A DNA stretch of 20,313 nt, taken from contig CAUCXP010000009.1 of assembly GCA_958446785.1 (NCBI GenBank), positions 1-20,313 on the forward strand, given 5' to 3'. The notes under the pieces were generated by a model. That model saw nothing but the letters and a program-made list of their open reading frames with translations. It ran no database searches and was not told where the DNA came from. Origin of the DNA: an uncultured Collinsella sp. GTDB lineage: Bacteria > Actinomycetota > Coriobacteriia > Coriobacteriales > Coriobacteriaceae. The position numbers and the translations under genes were made by a program. Positions 1 through 7,003 of the stretch are shown one piece after another. Each line of letters begins with the position of its first letter. The stretch's first letter is position 1.

Positions 1-940
1 GGACTCTCTTCGCGGAGATGGAAACGTTCGAGACCGTGGGCGGGTTCCGGTCGATCGCGCTGCCGGTCACCTCGAAGCACAGCTCGCTCGGGTCGGCAAC
101 CGAGAAAGTCGCGCCCGAGATGCCGTTGGCCCTGGCGTAGGAACTCTCGTACACATCGGTCTCGAACCCTAGGTCATCGGTGACCGAAAGGCCGATCAGC
201 CTGTGCCTTCCGATCCTATTGCTGTCGAATGTGAGGTCGAACCCGTCGATAGACGAGCCTCCGTGATAATAGGCCGACGAAACGGAGCAGCCGTCGTCCT
301 TATCCTCCCAGCCCCGCTGCAGTATGGGGGAAACGGAGCGAACGCCGTCCGGGTCCGCGACGGACCAAGAGATGTGGAAGTCGGCACCGGTCGCGACCTC
401 CCTGCTCGAGAGCGACACGGAGGACACGGTCGGCGGGTTCTGGTCCGCGGGCCCCTCGGTCACCTCATAGACGAGGGGGCTGGTGGCGAAGGTCGGAGAG
501 TTGAGTCCCTTCTCCTCGGCATACGCCGCGTCGTAGACATCGGTAACCCATCCAAGGCTATCGGTCACGCCGAGGCCGATGATCCGGTACCTGCAGGGCC
601 GGTCGCTCGGGGAGGTGGGGATATCGAAGCCCGCGGTCGTGTCGCCGGTCGACCGGAAGGCGAGGCGGGAGCTGTTGCCCTGGTCCCCGTCATCGCTATC
701 GACGACGACCTCGACTATCGGCGTGACTGACCGCACCCCATCGGGGTCGTCCACATCGTAGCCGACATGCAGCGTGGAGCCGGCCGTGACTGTCGTCGCG
801 GATAACGTCACGTTGGAGATGCTGGGCGGGTTCGGGTCCGACGCAGCGAGGGCGGTTGAGGGCAAAGCTAGCGCTACGGCGGCGGACAGCGGGACGAGCA
901 GGCTAAGCGCGAAGCGCCTGAAGAATTTCAAGGAGGTCAT
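1..940 (-). CDS. secreted repeat protein, N-terminal 313 residues (3' end beyond window)
   Basis: The minus-strand frame is open from an ATG at 940 to the window edge. Residues 1-33 form a classic signal peptide: a basic start with K5, R8 and R9, a hydrophobic stretch ending in ALPSTALA, and predicted cleavage near residue 32/33. The mature part is built of repeats that start at D35, D166 and D297, an exact period of 131 residues. Each opens with D-x-N-P-P-[ST]-[IV]-S-[NS]-V, and the two complete ones also contain DPDGVRSV and a later IGL-x-VTD-x-LG-[WF]-x-TDVY block. This pattern suggests an Ig-like or fibronectin-like beta-sandwich surface protein, but I recognise no named family. A weak GGAAGA lies about 12 nt before the start. 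AGG, CGG and TCG codons are common here and rare in the genes after 4100, which hints at transfer. Role (adhesin or envelope protein) is inferred; no wall anchor is visible because the 3' end is missing. Confidence 0.8.
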   Translation of the reverse strand, partial: MTSLKFFRRFALSLLVPLSAAVALALPSTALAASDPNPPSISNVTLSATTVTAGSTLHVGYDVDDPDGVRSVTPIVEVVVDSDDGDQGNSSRLAFRSTGDTTAGFDIPTSPSDRPCRYRIIGLGVTDSLGWVTDVYDAAYAEEKGLNSPTFATSPLVYEVTEGPADQNPPTVSSVSLSSREVATGADFHISWSVADPDGVRSVSPILQRGWEDKDDGCSVSSAYYHGGSSIDGFDLTFDSNRIGRHRLIGLSVTDDLGFETDVYESSYARANGISGATFSVADPSELCFEVTGSAIDRNPPTVSNVSISAKRV

Positions 941-1321
941 TGACGATGCCGATCTTCCATAATTGTTGCAACGATACCAGTATATCTTTGGCCCACGCTA
1001 GCCTGATGTTCTTTCCGCGAACGGCTCGTTAGTTTAGAGACGGCGTATGGACGCCCGTCTCGTCCAAGTTTCTCGTAAGGGCGATTATGAGGGCATGAAG
1101 AGACTTTCTCGGAACAATCAATTGGGGATATCAAAGAAATGCTGGACGCCGCCCGATCGCTCAATGCCTTTGAGGCGAAATGCGGCGCATCGGCTACGTT
1201 GTTGAGATCATTTATCGAGCGATACGTCATTCCAGCCGAGGCCACCATCATGAGGCTTCTGTTCCTACGCCCGCGCAATCCCGCGGGCCGCACTCAACAG
1301 CTCATACTCCCTCTGGCTCCA
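941..1321. other. gene-poor stretch with a possible gene remnant and two hairpins
   Basis: No convincing complete gene is present. A plus-strand frame open after the TGA at 1088-1090 reads through EETFSEQSIGDIKEM and then ARSLNAFEAKCGASATLL to about 1300. It has protein-like composition but no ribosome site, and further on it runs antisense to the better supported gene at 1322-1687, so it may be a decayed fragment. Two hairpins are visible: GAGACGG pairing with CCGTCTC at 1037-1061, and GCCCGCG pairing with CGCGGGC at 1269-1288. The second lies about 34 nt past the stop of the 1322-1687 gene and may mark the end of its transcript, but neither has a T-run typical of an intrinsic terminator. 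Confidence 0.35.
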
Positions 1322-1687
1322 CTAGTACAGCTCGGCCGTGCGTACGGCGTCGCGACACAGGTCCAGAAACACCTCAGCTCCCTCGTAGAAGCACTCGCGG
1401 GCAAAGTCACCCGAGCCGCTTGCGACGCACGCGCCGTCGGCGAAGAGCTTCCAGTTGGACGGCTCGCGCGAGTCGTCTCCGAGCAGCTTGATCTGCAGAA
1501 CATGTGGGTTGCCAGCAGCACAGAGCTCTTCCTCGAGCTTCTGTATGCTAAAGCGCATCTGGTGGGAGAGGCCGCTCTTCACCAAAGCCGAGGTGTAGCC
1601 GCTCGGCTCGTCTAGAAGATGCATTCGTTTTGGCTTGACGATCAGGTTGTGGAAGTTGCGCTCGCTGCGCACGGAGAAATTGTCCAT
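1322..1687 (-). CDS. hypothetical protein, 121 residues, unknown function
   Basis: The start at 1687 (MDNFSVRSERNF) is chosen because a strong AAAGGAG site lies 6 nt upstream. The frame is open further upstream, but an earlier start would run into the inverted repeat at 1836-1881. The product is a soluble, mixed-charge protein of 121 residues with no signal peptide, membrane segment or recognisable catalytic motif. An LSHQMRFSIQKLEEEL stretch is probably helical, and an FADGACVASGSGDFAREC stretch contains two of its cysteines. I do not recognise the family. It sits alone, in the same direction as the genes on both sides, with a hairpin just past its stop. The good ribosome site and the protein-like composition are the only evidence that it is real. 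Confidence 0.6.
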   Translation of the reverse strand: MDNFSVRSERNFHNLIVKPKRMHLLDEPSGYTSALVKSGLSHQMRFSIQKLEEELCAAGNPHVLQIKLLGDDSREPSNWKLFADGACVASGSGDFARECFYEGAEVFLDLCRDAVRTAELY

Positions 1688-1835
1688 ACGGACTCCTTTC
1701 ATCGATGTTGGCAGGGCCACCGTGCCTCTTGGCCGGTTGGCGTCGGGATCGTGGAGCCAACTCTCTACCCCGACTCTGGATAAAACGTGCCCGCTCCTTG
1801 CAGACACGATGGAGTCTATCAACGTGTACGGACAG

Positions 1836-1881
1836 AAATCAAGCGCCATCCGCGAAATGACGCGCGGATGGCGCTTGATTT
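1836..1881. repeat. perfect 19-bp inverted repeat with 8-nt loop
   Basis: The left arm at 1836-1854 is AAATCAAGCGCCATCCGCG. The right arm at 1863-1881 is its exact reverse complement, and the loop is AAATGACG. The element lies between two minus-strand genes, 205 bp past the stop of the membrane-protein gene at 2087-3073 and 148 bp before the start at 1687. The A-rich and T-rich ends could serve a transcription terminator working in either direction. It could also be an end of a small mobile or palindromic element, since the 33-bp tandem array begins 25 bp away. Function is inferred only. Confidence 0.75.
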
Positions 1882-1905
1882 CCCAAGTGATTATTCGGCT
1901 TTCAT

Positions 1906-2022
1906 CCGGAAAAGTGTCGAAATCAGCCGTGTAAAAGTACGGAAAAGTGTCGAAATAGGCACCTTAAAACTTCGGAAAAGTGTCAAATTCGATGGGCAAA
2001 TTATCCGGAAAAGTGTAGCTGG
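1906..2022. repeat. 33-bp tandem repeat array, four units
   Basis: The 11-mer CGGAAAAGTGT occurs at 1907, 1940, 1973 and 2006, always exactly 33 bp apart. The first two units extend the match to CGGAAAAGTGTCGAAAT, the third has CAAATT in place of CGAAAT, and the fourth breaks off after the 11-mer. Between cores lie about 16 less conserved bases that mostly contain a TAAAA-like run. Read on the plus strand, the array keeps an open frame giving an 11-residue repeat RKSVEI-x5, but no ribosome site or plausible gene body precedes it. 33 bp is close to three helical turns, which would place every core on the same DNA face, as in a protein-binding array. A degraded gene tail is the other reading. 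Confidence 0.85.
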
Positions 2023-2086
2023 ATGACAAAACAGCACTTAGAGGCCGGTGCTGGATGCGGGATCCTGCGGCCGCCTTCAGCCTTCG

Positions 2087-3073
2087 CTAATCGTCGTCCC
2101 CGTCGTTGGGGTCGCCCTTGAGGGTGTTGATGTCTAGGTACTGGTTGTCGTCCTCTTTTTGCTGGGTCTCCGACTCCGCTTGGGTGGGGCCGCGGAACAG
2201 CTGGAATCCCTCAAACGCAATGACGCCGAGCAGGGCAATGACAATGGCGATAAAGGTAACCTTGACTGCCTGCGGAAATTCCGAGAAACGCAGCGCCTTT
2301 TCCTCGGTGTAATAATCGGCGAAGCGCTCTTCGCCCGTGCTTTTGGTATATGCCGGCGTGGACGCGGCCTCCGGGTCATATTCCGGTGCAGGCGTGGCAG
2401 CGTACGGATCGTTGAGATAATCGCTCGATGCGGTGCCATAATCCTCGGTCTCGATGCGACCGGCGCCAGCATAGCCATCGGAATAATCGGAATATGCCGC
2501 ATCGCCCTCATAGTCCGCGGCGTTCGTGTTGGCGGCAAAAAGCGGGTTAACTGGAACATCGAGCGCCGGCATGCCGGTAGAGGTCTCATCCAGATCGGTT
2601 GCAGCCCAGGAATCGTAGGCAACTTGATGGGCAACGGGCTCATCGAGCCTTGCGACCGGAGGCTTGCGTGCCGCAGGAACAGGCAACTGCTGGGCGCTGT
2701 ACATAACAGTGCTGTCGGCCGATTTGCCCTGCGTCGCTGCAGCGAGAAATGCCGCCGTCTCGGACGGGTCGCTTGCGGGGCGGGGAGCGGGCGTGGGCGT
2801 CGAAGTGGGTGCGGGCGTAGGCGCGGGCGTCGAAACAGGCGACTGCGCAGGAGTCGGCGCAGATGCGGGCTTAGGCGCAAGTGCGGGATTGGGGCTTGAC
2901 GGGCGAGCCCCGCCGCCCATGAGTTCGTCGGCGGTCCACGGGCGATCATCCATCACGTCGTCAAGGCTCAGCGAAAACAGGTCGTCTTCACCCTCATCGA
3001 ACATGCGGTGCACATGTCCACCAATTGCCGGAATCAATCCACGACCGGTGCATGATGCCTTGCTCAACGCCAT
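2087..3073 (-). CDS. single-pass membrane protein with Pro/Ala-rich linker, unknown function
   Basis: This 328-residue protein starts at 3073, where AAAGGGTGG lies 5-13 nt upstream. An acidic N-terminal segment (FDEGEDDLFSLSLDDVMDD, residues 25-43) is followed by a Pro/Ala/Thr linker at about 57-103. A long acidic, tyrosine-rich low-complexity part follows, and then one strong membrane helix at about 270-293 (AVKVTFIAIVIALLGVIAF). The C-terminal tail is 35 residues, acidic and ends in DGDDD. There is no signal peptide, and basic residues flank the helix, so the large N-terminal part is probably cytoplasmic (inferred). I do not recognise the family; the layout recalls membrane-tethered scaffolds or anchors. 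A TATAAT box reads on the minus strand at 3113-3108 without a good -35 partner. The gene lies 123 bp after the regulator gene and may have its own promoter. An internal start at M24 is possible. Confidence 0.75.
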   Translation of the reverse strand: MALSKASCTGRGLIPAIGGHVHRMFDEGEDDLFSLSLDDVMDDRPWTADELMGGGARPSSPNPALAPKPASAPTPAQSPVSTPAPTPAPTSTPTPAPRPASDPSETAAFLAAATQGKSADSTVMYSAQQLPVPAARKPPVARLDEPVAHQVAYDSWAATDLDETSTGMPALDVPVNPLFAANTNAADYEGDAAYSDYSDGYAGAGRIETEDYGTASSDYLNDPYAATPAPEYDPEAASTPAYTKSTGEERFADYYTEEKALRFSEFPQAVKVTFIAIVIALLGVIAFEGFQLFRGPTQAESETQQKEDDNQYLDINTLKGDPNDGDDD

Positions 3074-3196
3074 TCTGTTCCACCCTTTCGAAATACCAAT
3101 GACATCGATTATATGGAACTTCCCAAGCGGCTCGGTCTTGGATTCGTGCTTTCCAGAACTCGCGCCCAAAAGGGGAGGGGCAATCCAGGCGAGTGC

Positions 3197-3850
3197 CTAC
3201 TTGTCGCCGGCCGCCGCCTTGGCCTCGTTGAGGTAGCTATAGAAGCTGTATTTGGAGATGCCAAAGAACTCGCAGGCGCGCTCGCTCGACTTGGAAATGA
3301 GGAAGGCGCCGCGACGGTCGAGGTAGCCAATGGCGCGAATGCGCTCGTCTTTGGTCATAAGAGCCGCGGGCTTGCCCACAAACTGCTCGCACTCGTGCAG
3401 CAGGTCCTCGAGCAGGTCACCGATGTTCTTGGTAATGGGCTCGGGCTCGGTATAGCCCGTGCCGCCGGTGCCGGTAAAGGCATCGAGCGAACGCTCAAAA
3501 GCCTTCATAAGCGTAATGTCAAAGTTGATGCCCAAAATGCCGACGGGCTTTCCCTCGTCGTTGCGGATAAAGATCGTCGACGATTTGAGCAGCTTACCGT
3601 CGGTGGTTTTAGTGAGGTACGGCTCGCGGTCGTGTACATCGGTGGCGCCCTCGTGCATGGACTCAAACACGATATGGCTGGGGCCGTCACCCAGTTTGCG
3701 CCCGCTGACGTGGCCGTTTTCGATCACTACGATGGAGTGGTCTACGTCCTCGGTCTCCAGATCGTGGACGACGACTTCGCAGTTGGGGCCAAATTGGAGC
3801 GCCAGACCGTGTGCGAGGCGCTTGTAAAACTCAATCTGTGCGGGGGTCAT
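3197..3850 (-). CDS. YheO/DauR-type transcriptional regulator
   Basis: This 217-residue protein matches in order and length the family with an N-terminal YheO-like PAS domain and a C-terminal DauR-like helix-turn-helix. Residues 5-118 carry the PAS part (FGPNCEVVVHDLE, then STIFIRNDEGKPVGILGINFD). A linker with many Gly and Glu follows, then a helix-turn-helix at about 165-212 (LDRRGAFLISKSSERAC and FFGISKYSFYSYLNEA). The start at 3850 is preceded by AGGAAGG. Family members sense small ligands and control amino acid or D-amino acid catabolism, DauR of D-arginine use being the named example. The gene is divergent from ygeX across a 277-bp region, so control of the ygeX operon is the natural inference; its ligand is unknown. 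The E. coli cluster carries a different type of regulator, YgeV. Confidence 0.9.
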   Translation of the reverse strand: MTPAQIEFYKRLAHGLALQFGPNCEVVVHDLETEDVDHSIVVIENGHVSGRKLGDGPSHIVFESMHEGATDVHDREPYLTKTTDGKLLKSSTIFIRNDEGKPVGILGINFDITLMKAFERSLDAFTGTGGTGYTEPEPITKNIGDLLEDLLHECEQFVGKPAALMTKDERIRAIGYLDRRGAFLISKSSERACEFFGISKYSFYSYLNEAKAAAGDK

Positions 3851-4127
3851 GGGTGCCTTCCTAAAAATTAGTTTGGGCTCACTGTGCCATAAACCACACC
3901 TGTTCGCAAATAACGAAAGCGTCGCTGCGTTGTGTGACCGTTCGTCGGCGAAAAAGTACCGATTACGGCAACAAACAATTCGTTAGGTATACCAATCAAA
4001 AAGTGTGATAGAACATTACTAACAAACTTTTTGTTTGGCATCCACATAAAAGTTCAGCCGTGTGAATGGGATCGGGCTGAAACGTGTATGCGGGGGCCGG
4101 CAAGAGAGGATTTAAGGAGTTCACCGT
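3851..4127. promoter_or_regulatory. divergent regulator/ygeX control region
   Basis: The 277 bp between the divergent regulator and ygeX are more AT-rich than the genes around them. They hold several dyads: TAACGAA at 3911-3917 with its inverse TTCGTTA at 3979-3985, the palindrome GGTATACC at 3986-3993, and CAAAC-TTTTT-GTTTG at 4023-4037. ACAAAC also occurs at 3971-3976. A strict sigma70 pair is not clear on either strand, so start sites cannot be placed. The ygeX ribosome site is AAGGAG, about 10 nt before its ATG. The dyads are candidate operators for the adjacent regulator; that link is inferred from position only. Confidence 0.55.
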
Positions 4128-5342
4128 ATGGCCGATAAGATCCAGTGGGCGGGCAACACGATGCCCAAGAGCGATGACAAGCACTTGGGAATCATGAGCC
4201 TCGACCACGTGAAGAAGGCCCGCGCCTTCCACCAGTCGTTCCCCCAGTACACCGTCACTCCGCTTGCCCGCCTGGACGGCCAGGCTGCGCGCCTGGGCCT
4301 GTCCAACCTGTGCGTTAAGGACGAGAGCTATCGCTTTGGCCTCAACGCCTTTAAGGTCCTGGGCGGTTCGTTTGCCATGGCCAACTACATTGCCGACGAG
4401 ACCGGCAAGGACGTTGCCGACTGCACCTTCGACTACCTGACCTCCGATCAGCTTGCCAAGGACTTTGGCCAGGCCACCTTCTTTACCGCCACCGACGGCA
4501 ACCATGGCCGCGGCGTGGCATGGGCTGCCAACAAGCTGGGCCAGAAGGCCGTCGTGCACATGCCTAAGGGTTCCACCAAGCCTCGCTTCGATAACATCGC
4601 CGCCGAGGGTGCCACGGTGACCATCGAAGAGGTCAACTACGACGAGTGCGTGCGCATGGCCGCCGCCGAGGCCGACGCCTGCGAGCGCGGCGTCATCGTT
4701 CAGGACACCGCCTGGGAGGGCTACGAGAAGATCCCGTCCTGGATCATGGAGGGCTACGGCACCATGGCTTCCGAGGCTGCCGAGCAGCTGCGCGAGATGG
4801 CCATCAACCGCCCGACGCACGTGTTTGTCCAGGCTGGCGTAGGCTCGCTCGCCGGCGCCGTGGTGGGCTACTTTACCAACCTGTATCCCGATAACCCGCC
4901 CACCTTCGTCGTGGTTGAGTGCGCGCCTGCCGCCTGCCTGTACAAGGGCGCTGCCGCCGGCGACGGCGATCCGCGCATCGTGGACGGCGACATGCCCTCC
5001 ATCATGGCCGGCCTGTGCTGCGGCGAGCCCAACATCCTGGGCTGGGATATCCTGCGCAACCACACCACTGCCTTCGTGTCCTGTCCCGACTGGGTCACCG
5101 CTCGCGGCATGCGCACCCTGGGCGCTCCCGAGAAGGGCGACCCGCGCGTCATCTCCGGCGAGTCCGGCGCTGTGACCACCGGCCTGGTCGAGACTCTCAT
5201 GCTCGATCCCGAGTACGCCGAGCTCAAGGAGCTCATCGGCCTGGACAAGACGAGCTCCGTGCTCTGCTTCTCCACCGAGGGCGATACGGATCCCGACCAG
5301 TATCGCCGTATTGTTTGGGAAGGCGAATATCCCACTTGCTAA
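4128..5342 (+). CDS. ygeX: 2,3-diaminopropionate ammonia-lyase
   Basis: The enzyme uses pyridoxal phosphate to split 2,3-diaminopropionate into pyruvate and two ammonia. The 404 residues fit the family (about 400 in E. coli). The cofactor lysine is K76 in FGLNAFKVLGG. The TATDGNHGRG motif places one conserved aspartate at D123, and VQDTAWEGY gives D193; these correspond to the two catalytic aspartates known in the E. coli enzyme. A glycine-rich VFVQAGVGSLAGAV segment, near residues 228-241, is likely to hold the cofactor phosphate. The protein is cytosolic. The gene is first in the ygeX-ygeY-ygeW-carbamate kinase unit and is read away from the regulator gene. In the anaerobic purine breakdown clusters of gut bacteria this enzyme acts late, releasing carbon as pyruvate. 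Nothing looks broken. Confidence 0.95.
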   Translation: MADKIQWAGNTMPKSDDKHLGIMSLDHVKKARAFHQSFPQYTVTPLARLDGQAARLGLSNLCVKDESYRFGLNAFKVLGGSFAMANYIADETGKDVADCTFDYLTSDQLAKDFGQATFFTATDGNHGRGVAWAANKLGQKAVVHMPKGSTKPRFDNIAAEGATVTIEEVNYDECVRMAAAEADACERGVIVQDTAWEGYEKIPSWIMEGYGTMASEAAEQLREMAINRPTHVFVQAGVGSLAGAVVGYFTNLYPDNPPTFVVVECAPAACLYKGAAAGDGDPRIVDGDMPSIMAGLCCGEPNILGWDILRNHTTAFVSCPDWVTARGMRTLGAPEKGDPRVISGESGAVTTGLVETLMLDPEYAELKELIGLDKTSSVLCFSTEGDTDPDQYRRIVWEGEYPTC

Positions 5343-5349
5343 TCGTTAG

Positions 5350-5376
5350 GGCGGAGTAAATAGGTATCGCTCCGCC
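5350..5376 (+). other. intercistronic hairpin, ygeX-ygeY
   Basis: GGCGGAG at 5350-5356 pairs exactly with CTCCGCC at 5370-5376 over a 13-nt loop, 8 nt past the ygeX stop. No T-run follows, so it is unlikely to stop transcription strongly. It may stabilise the upstream message or mark a processing point; this is inferred. Confidence 0.5.
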
Positions 5377-5416
5377 ACCTCACAGGTAGATTCCTTCGTT
5401 TGAAAGGTTATGAACA

Positions 5417-6802
5417 ATGGCTAAAGAACTCGATTTCGACGCTATCAAGGCTGCTGCTGAGTCCCATCGTGCTGATATGACTCGCTTCCTGCGCGCTATG
5501 ATCTCCCACCCCTCTGAGTCTTGCGAGGAGGGTGAGGTTGTCGCCTGCATCAAGGCCGAGATGGAGAGCCTTGGCTATGACGAGGTCAAAGTTGACGGCC
5601 TGGGCAACGTTATGGGCTTTATGGGCGAGGGCGACAAGATCATCGCCATCGACTCCCACATCGACACCGTCGGCATCGGCAACATCGAGAACTGGGATGC
5701 CGATCCCTATGAGGGCTACGAGACCGACGAGATCATCTACGGTCGCGGTGGCTCCGACCAGGAGGGTGGCATGGCTTCTGCTACCTACGCTGCCAAGATG
5801 ATGAAGGACATGGGCCTCATCCCCGAGGGCTACAAGATCATGGTCGTCGGCACCGTCCAAGAAGAGGACTGCGACGGCATGTGCTGGCAGTACATCTACA
5901 ACAAGGACGGCATTAAGCCCGAGTTCGTCATTTCCACCGAGCCCACCGACGGCGGCATCTATCGCGGTCACCGCGGCCGCATGGAGATCCGCGTCGACGT
6001 TCACGGCACCTCCTGCCACGGCTCCGCTCCCGACCGCGGCGACAACGCCATCTACAAGATGGCCGACATCATCGCCGACGTCCGCGCCCTCAACAACAAC
6101 GGCTGCGACGAGTCGACCGACATCAAGGGTCTCGTCAAGATGCTCGACCCCAAGTACAACCCCGAGCACTTCGAGGATGCCCGCTTCCTGGGTCGCGGCA
6201 CCTGCACCGTCAGCCAGATCTTCTACACCAGCCCCAGCCGTTGCGCTGTCGCTGACTCCTGCGCCATCTCCATCGACCGTCGTATGACCGCCGGTGAGAC
6301 CTGGGAGTCCTGCCTGGACGAGATCCGCAACCTGCCGGCCGCCAAGAAGTACGGCGACGACGTGAAGGTCTCCATGTACATGTACGACCGTCCGTCCTGG
6401 ACCGGCGAGGTCTACGAGACCGAGGCTTACTTCCCCACGTGGATCAACAAGGAGACCGCTCCGCACGTCAAGGCCCTCGTCGACGCCCACAAGGCCATGT
6501 TCGGTGACGAGCGCATCGGCTGCGAGCCCAGCATGGACAAGCGCACCGGTCGCCCGCTGTGCGACAAGTGGACCTTCTCCACGAACTGCGTCTCCATCCA
6601 GGGCCGCTACGGCATCCCCTGCGTGGGCTTTGGCCCGGGTGCCGAGTCTCAGGCTCATGCTCCCAACGAGGTCACCTACAAGGACGACCTGGTCACCGCT
6701 GCCGCCATGTACGTGGCTGCCCTGAACTTCTACGATCCGAGCCAGGCCGATGGCGATGCCACCGTGTTCCGCGCCGGTCTGACCAACAACAAGATCGACT
6801 AG
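5417..6802 (+). CDS. ygeY: YgeY-type M20 family metallohydrolase
   Basis: This 461-residue protein belongs to the M20 zinc peptidase/deacylase family, in the subgroup tied to selenium-dependent purine metabolism. Metal-site residues are visible: H81 and D83 in DSHIDTV, D114 in [12 protein letters not shown], the general-base/ligand pair E149-E150 in TVQEED, E175 in STEPTDG, and H414 in AHAPNE. A dimerisation-type lid segment with [12 protein letters not shown], typical of the family, lies between the metal-binding halves. The substrate is not established; an amide or ureido intermediate of purine breakdown is likely from context. It is longer than E. coli YgeY (403 by recollection), partly from a C-terminal tail after about residue 440. 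A GAAAGG site lies about 10 nt before the ATG. The gene follows ygeX by 74 bp. The TAG stop lies in the loop of a perfect hairpin. Confidence 0.92.
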   Translation: MAKELDFDAIKAAAESHRADMTRFLRAMISHPSESCEEGEVVACIKAEMESLGYDEVKVDGLGNVMGFMGEGDKIIAIDSHIDTVGIGNIENWDADPYEGYETDEIIYGRGGSDQEGGMASATYAAKMMKDMGLIPEGYKIMVVGTVQEEDCDGMCWQYIYNKDGIKPEFVISTEPTDGGIYRGHRGRMEIRVDVHGTSCHGSAPDRGDNAIYKMADIIADVRALNNNGCDESTDIKGLVKMLDPKYNPEHFEDARFLGRGTCTVSQIFYTSPSRCAVADSCAISIDRRMTAGETWESCLDEIRNLPAAKKYGDDVKVSMYMYDRPSWTGEVYETEAYFPTWINKETAPHVKALVDAHKAMFGDERIGCEPSMDKRTGRPLCDKWTFSTNCVSIQGRYGIPCVGFGPGAESQAHAPNEVTYKDDLVTAAAMYVAALNFYDPSQADGDATVFRAGLTNNKID

Positions 6803-6823
6803 TCCCATTCTTCGATCTTGTTG
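6787..6823 (+). other. 12-bp hairpin enclosing the ygeY stop codon
   Basis: CAACAAGATCGA at 6787-6798 pairs perfectly with TCGATCTTGTTG at 6812-6823 over a 13-nt loop, and the TAG stop at 6800-6802 sits inside that loop. No T-run follows. Such a structure could protect the end of the ygeX-ygeY message or affect termination of translation; this is inferred. Confidence 0.65.
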
Positions 6824-6824
6824 A

Positions 6825-6849
6825 GCCGGGGGCCGCTCGTGTCCCCGGC
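6825..6849 (+). other. second hairpin in the ygeY-ygeW gap
   Basis: GCCGGGG at 6825-6831 pairs with CCCCGGC at 6843-6849, one base after the preceding hairpin. A C-rich run follows, not T, so it is not a standard terminator. The rest of the 201-bp gap to 7003 holds no gene. A weak -35-like TTGACT at 6858-6863 is followed at 16 bp by TATCTC, a possible internal promoter for ygeW with low confidence. Confidence 0.45.
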
Positions 6850-7003
6850 ACCCCCTGTTGACTTGGGGCCCGCGGTCGTTATCTCCCATGCTTCCTCAAC
6901 GGTGGCGGGTCCTCGTCATGGTGTTCTGCATGTTCTGGCCACACGCGCATGCCGGAGCACATCTACTCATTGCGATCGTTTCATCTTTAGAAAGGACATT
7001 TCC

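Noticed and set aside
203..730. Plus-strand open frame of 175 codons
   Set aside because: Antisense to the repeat protein, whose signal peptide and 131-residue repeats show that the minus strand is coding.
1906..2022. Small CRISPR array
   Set aside because: The strictly conserved core is only 11 bp, spacers of about 16 bp still resemble each other, and no cas gene is near.
1787..2026. Plus-strand gene for a 79-residue protein ending in RKSV repeats
   Set aside because: It reads through the palindrome, has no ribosome site, and its only pattern comes from the DNA tandem repeats.
3901..4080. CRP-like sites from three TGTGA motifs
   Set aside because: None has a matching TCACA half at the right distance.
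3996..5063. Minus-strand open frame of 355 codons
   Set aside because: Shadow of ygeX, and it crosses the divergent control region.
5408..6889. Minus-strand open frame of 493 codons
   Set aside because: Shadow of ygeY; low-complexity Val/Gly/Asp/His composition typical of antisense reading.
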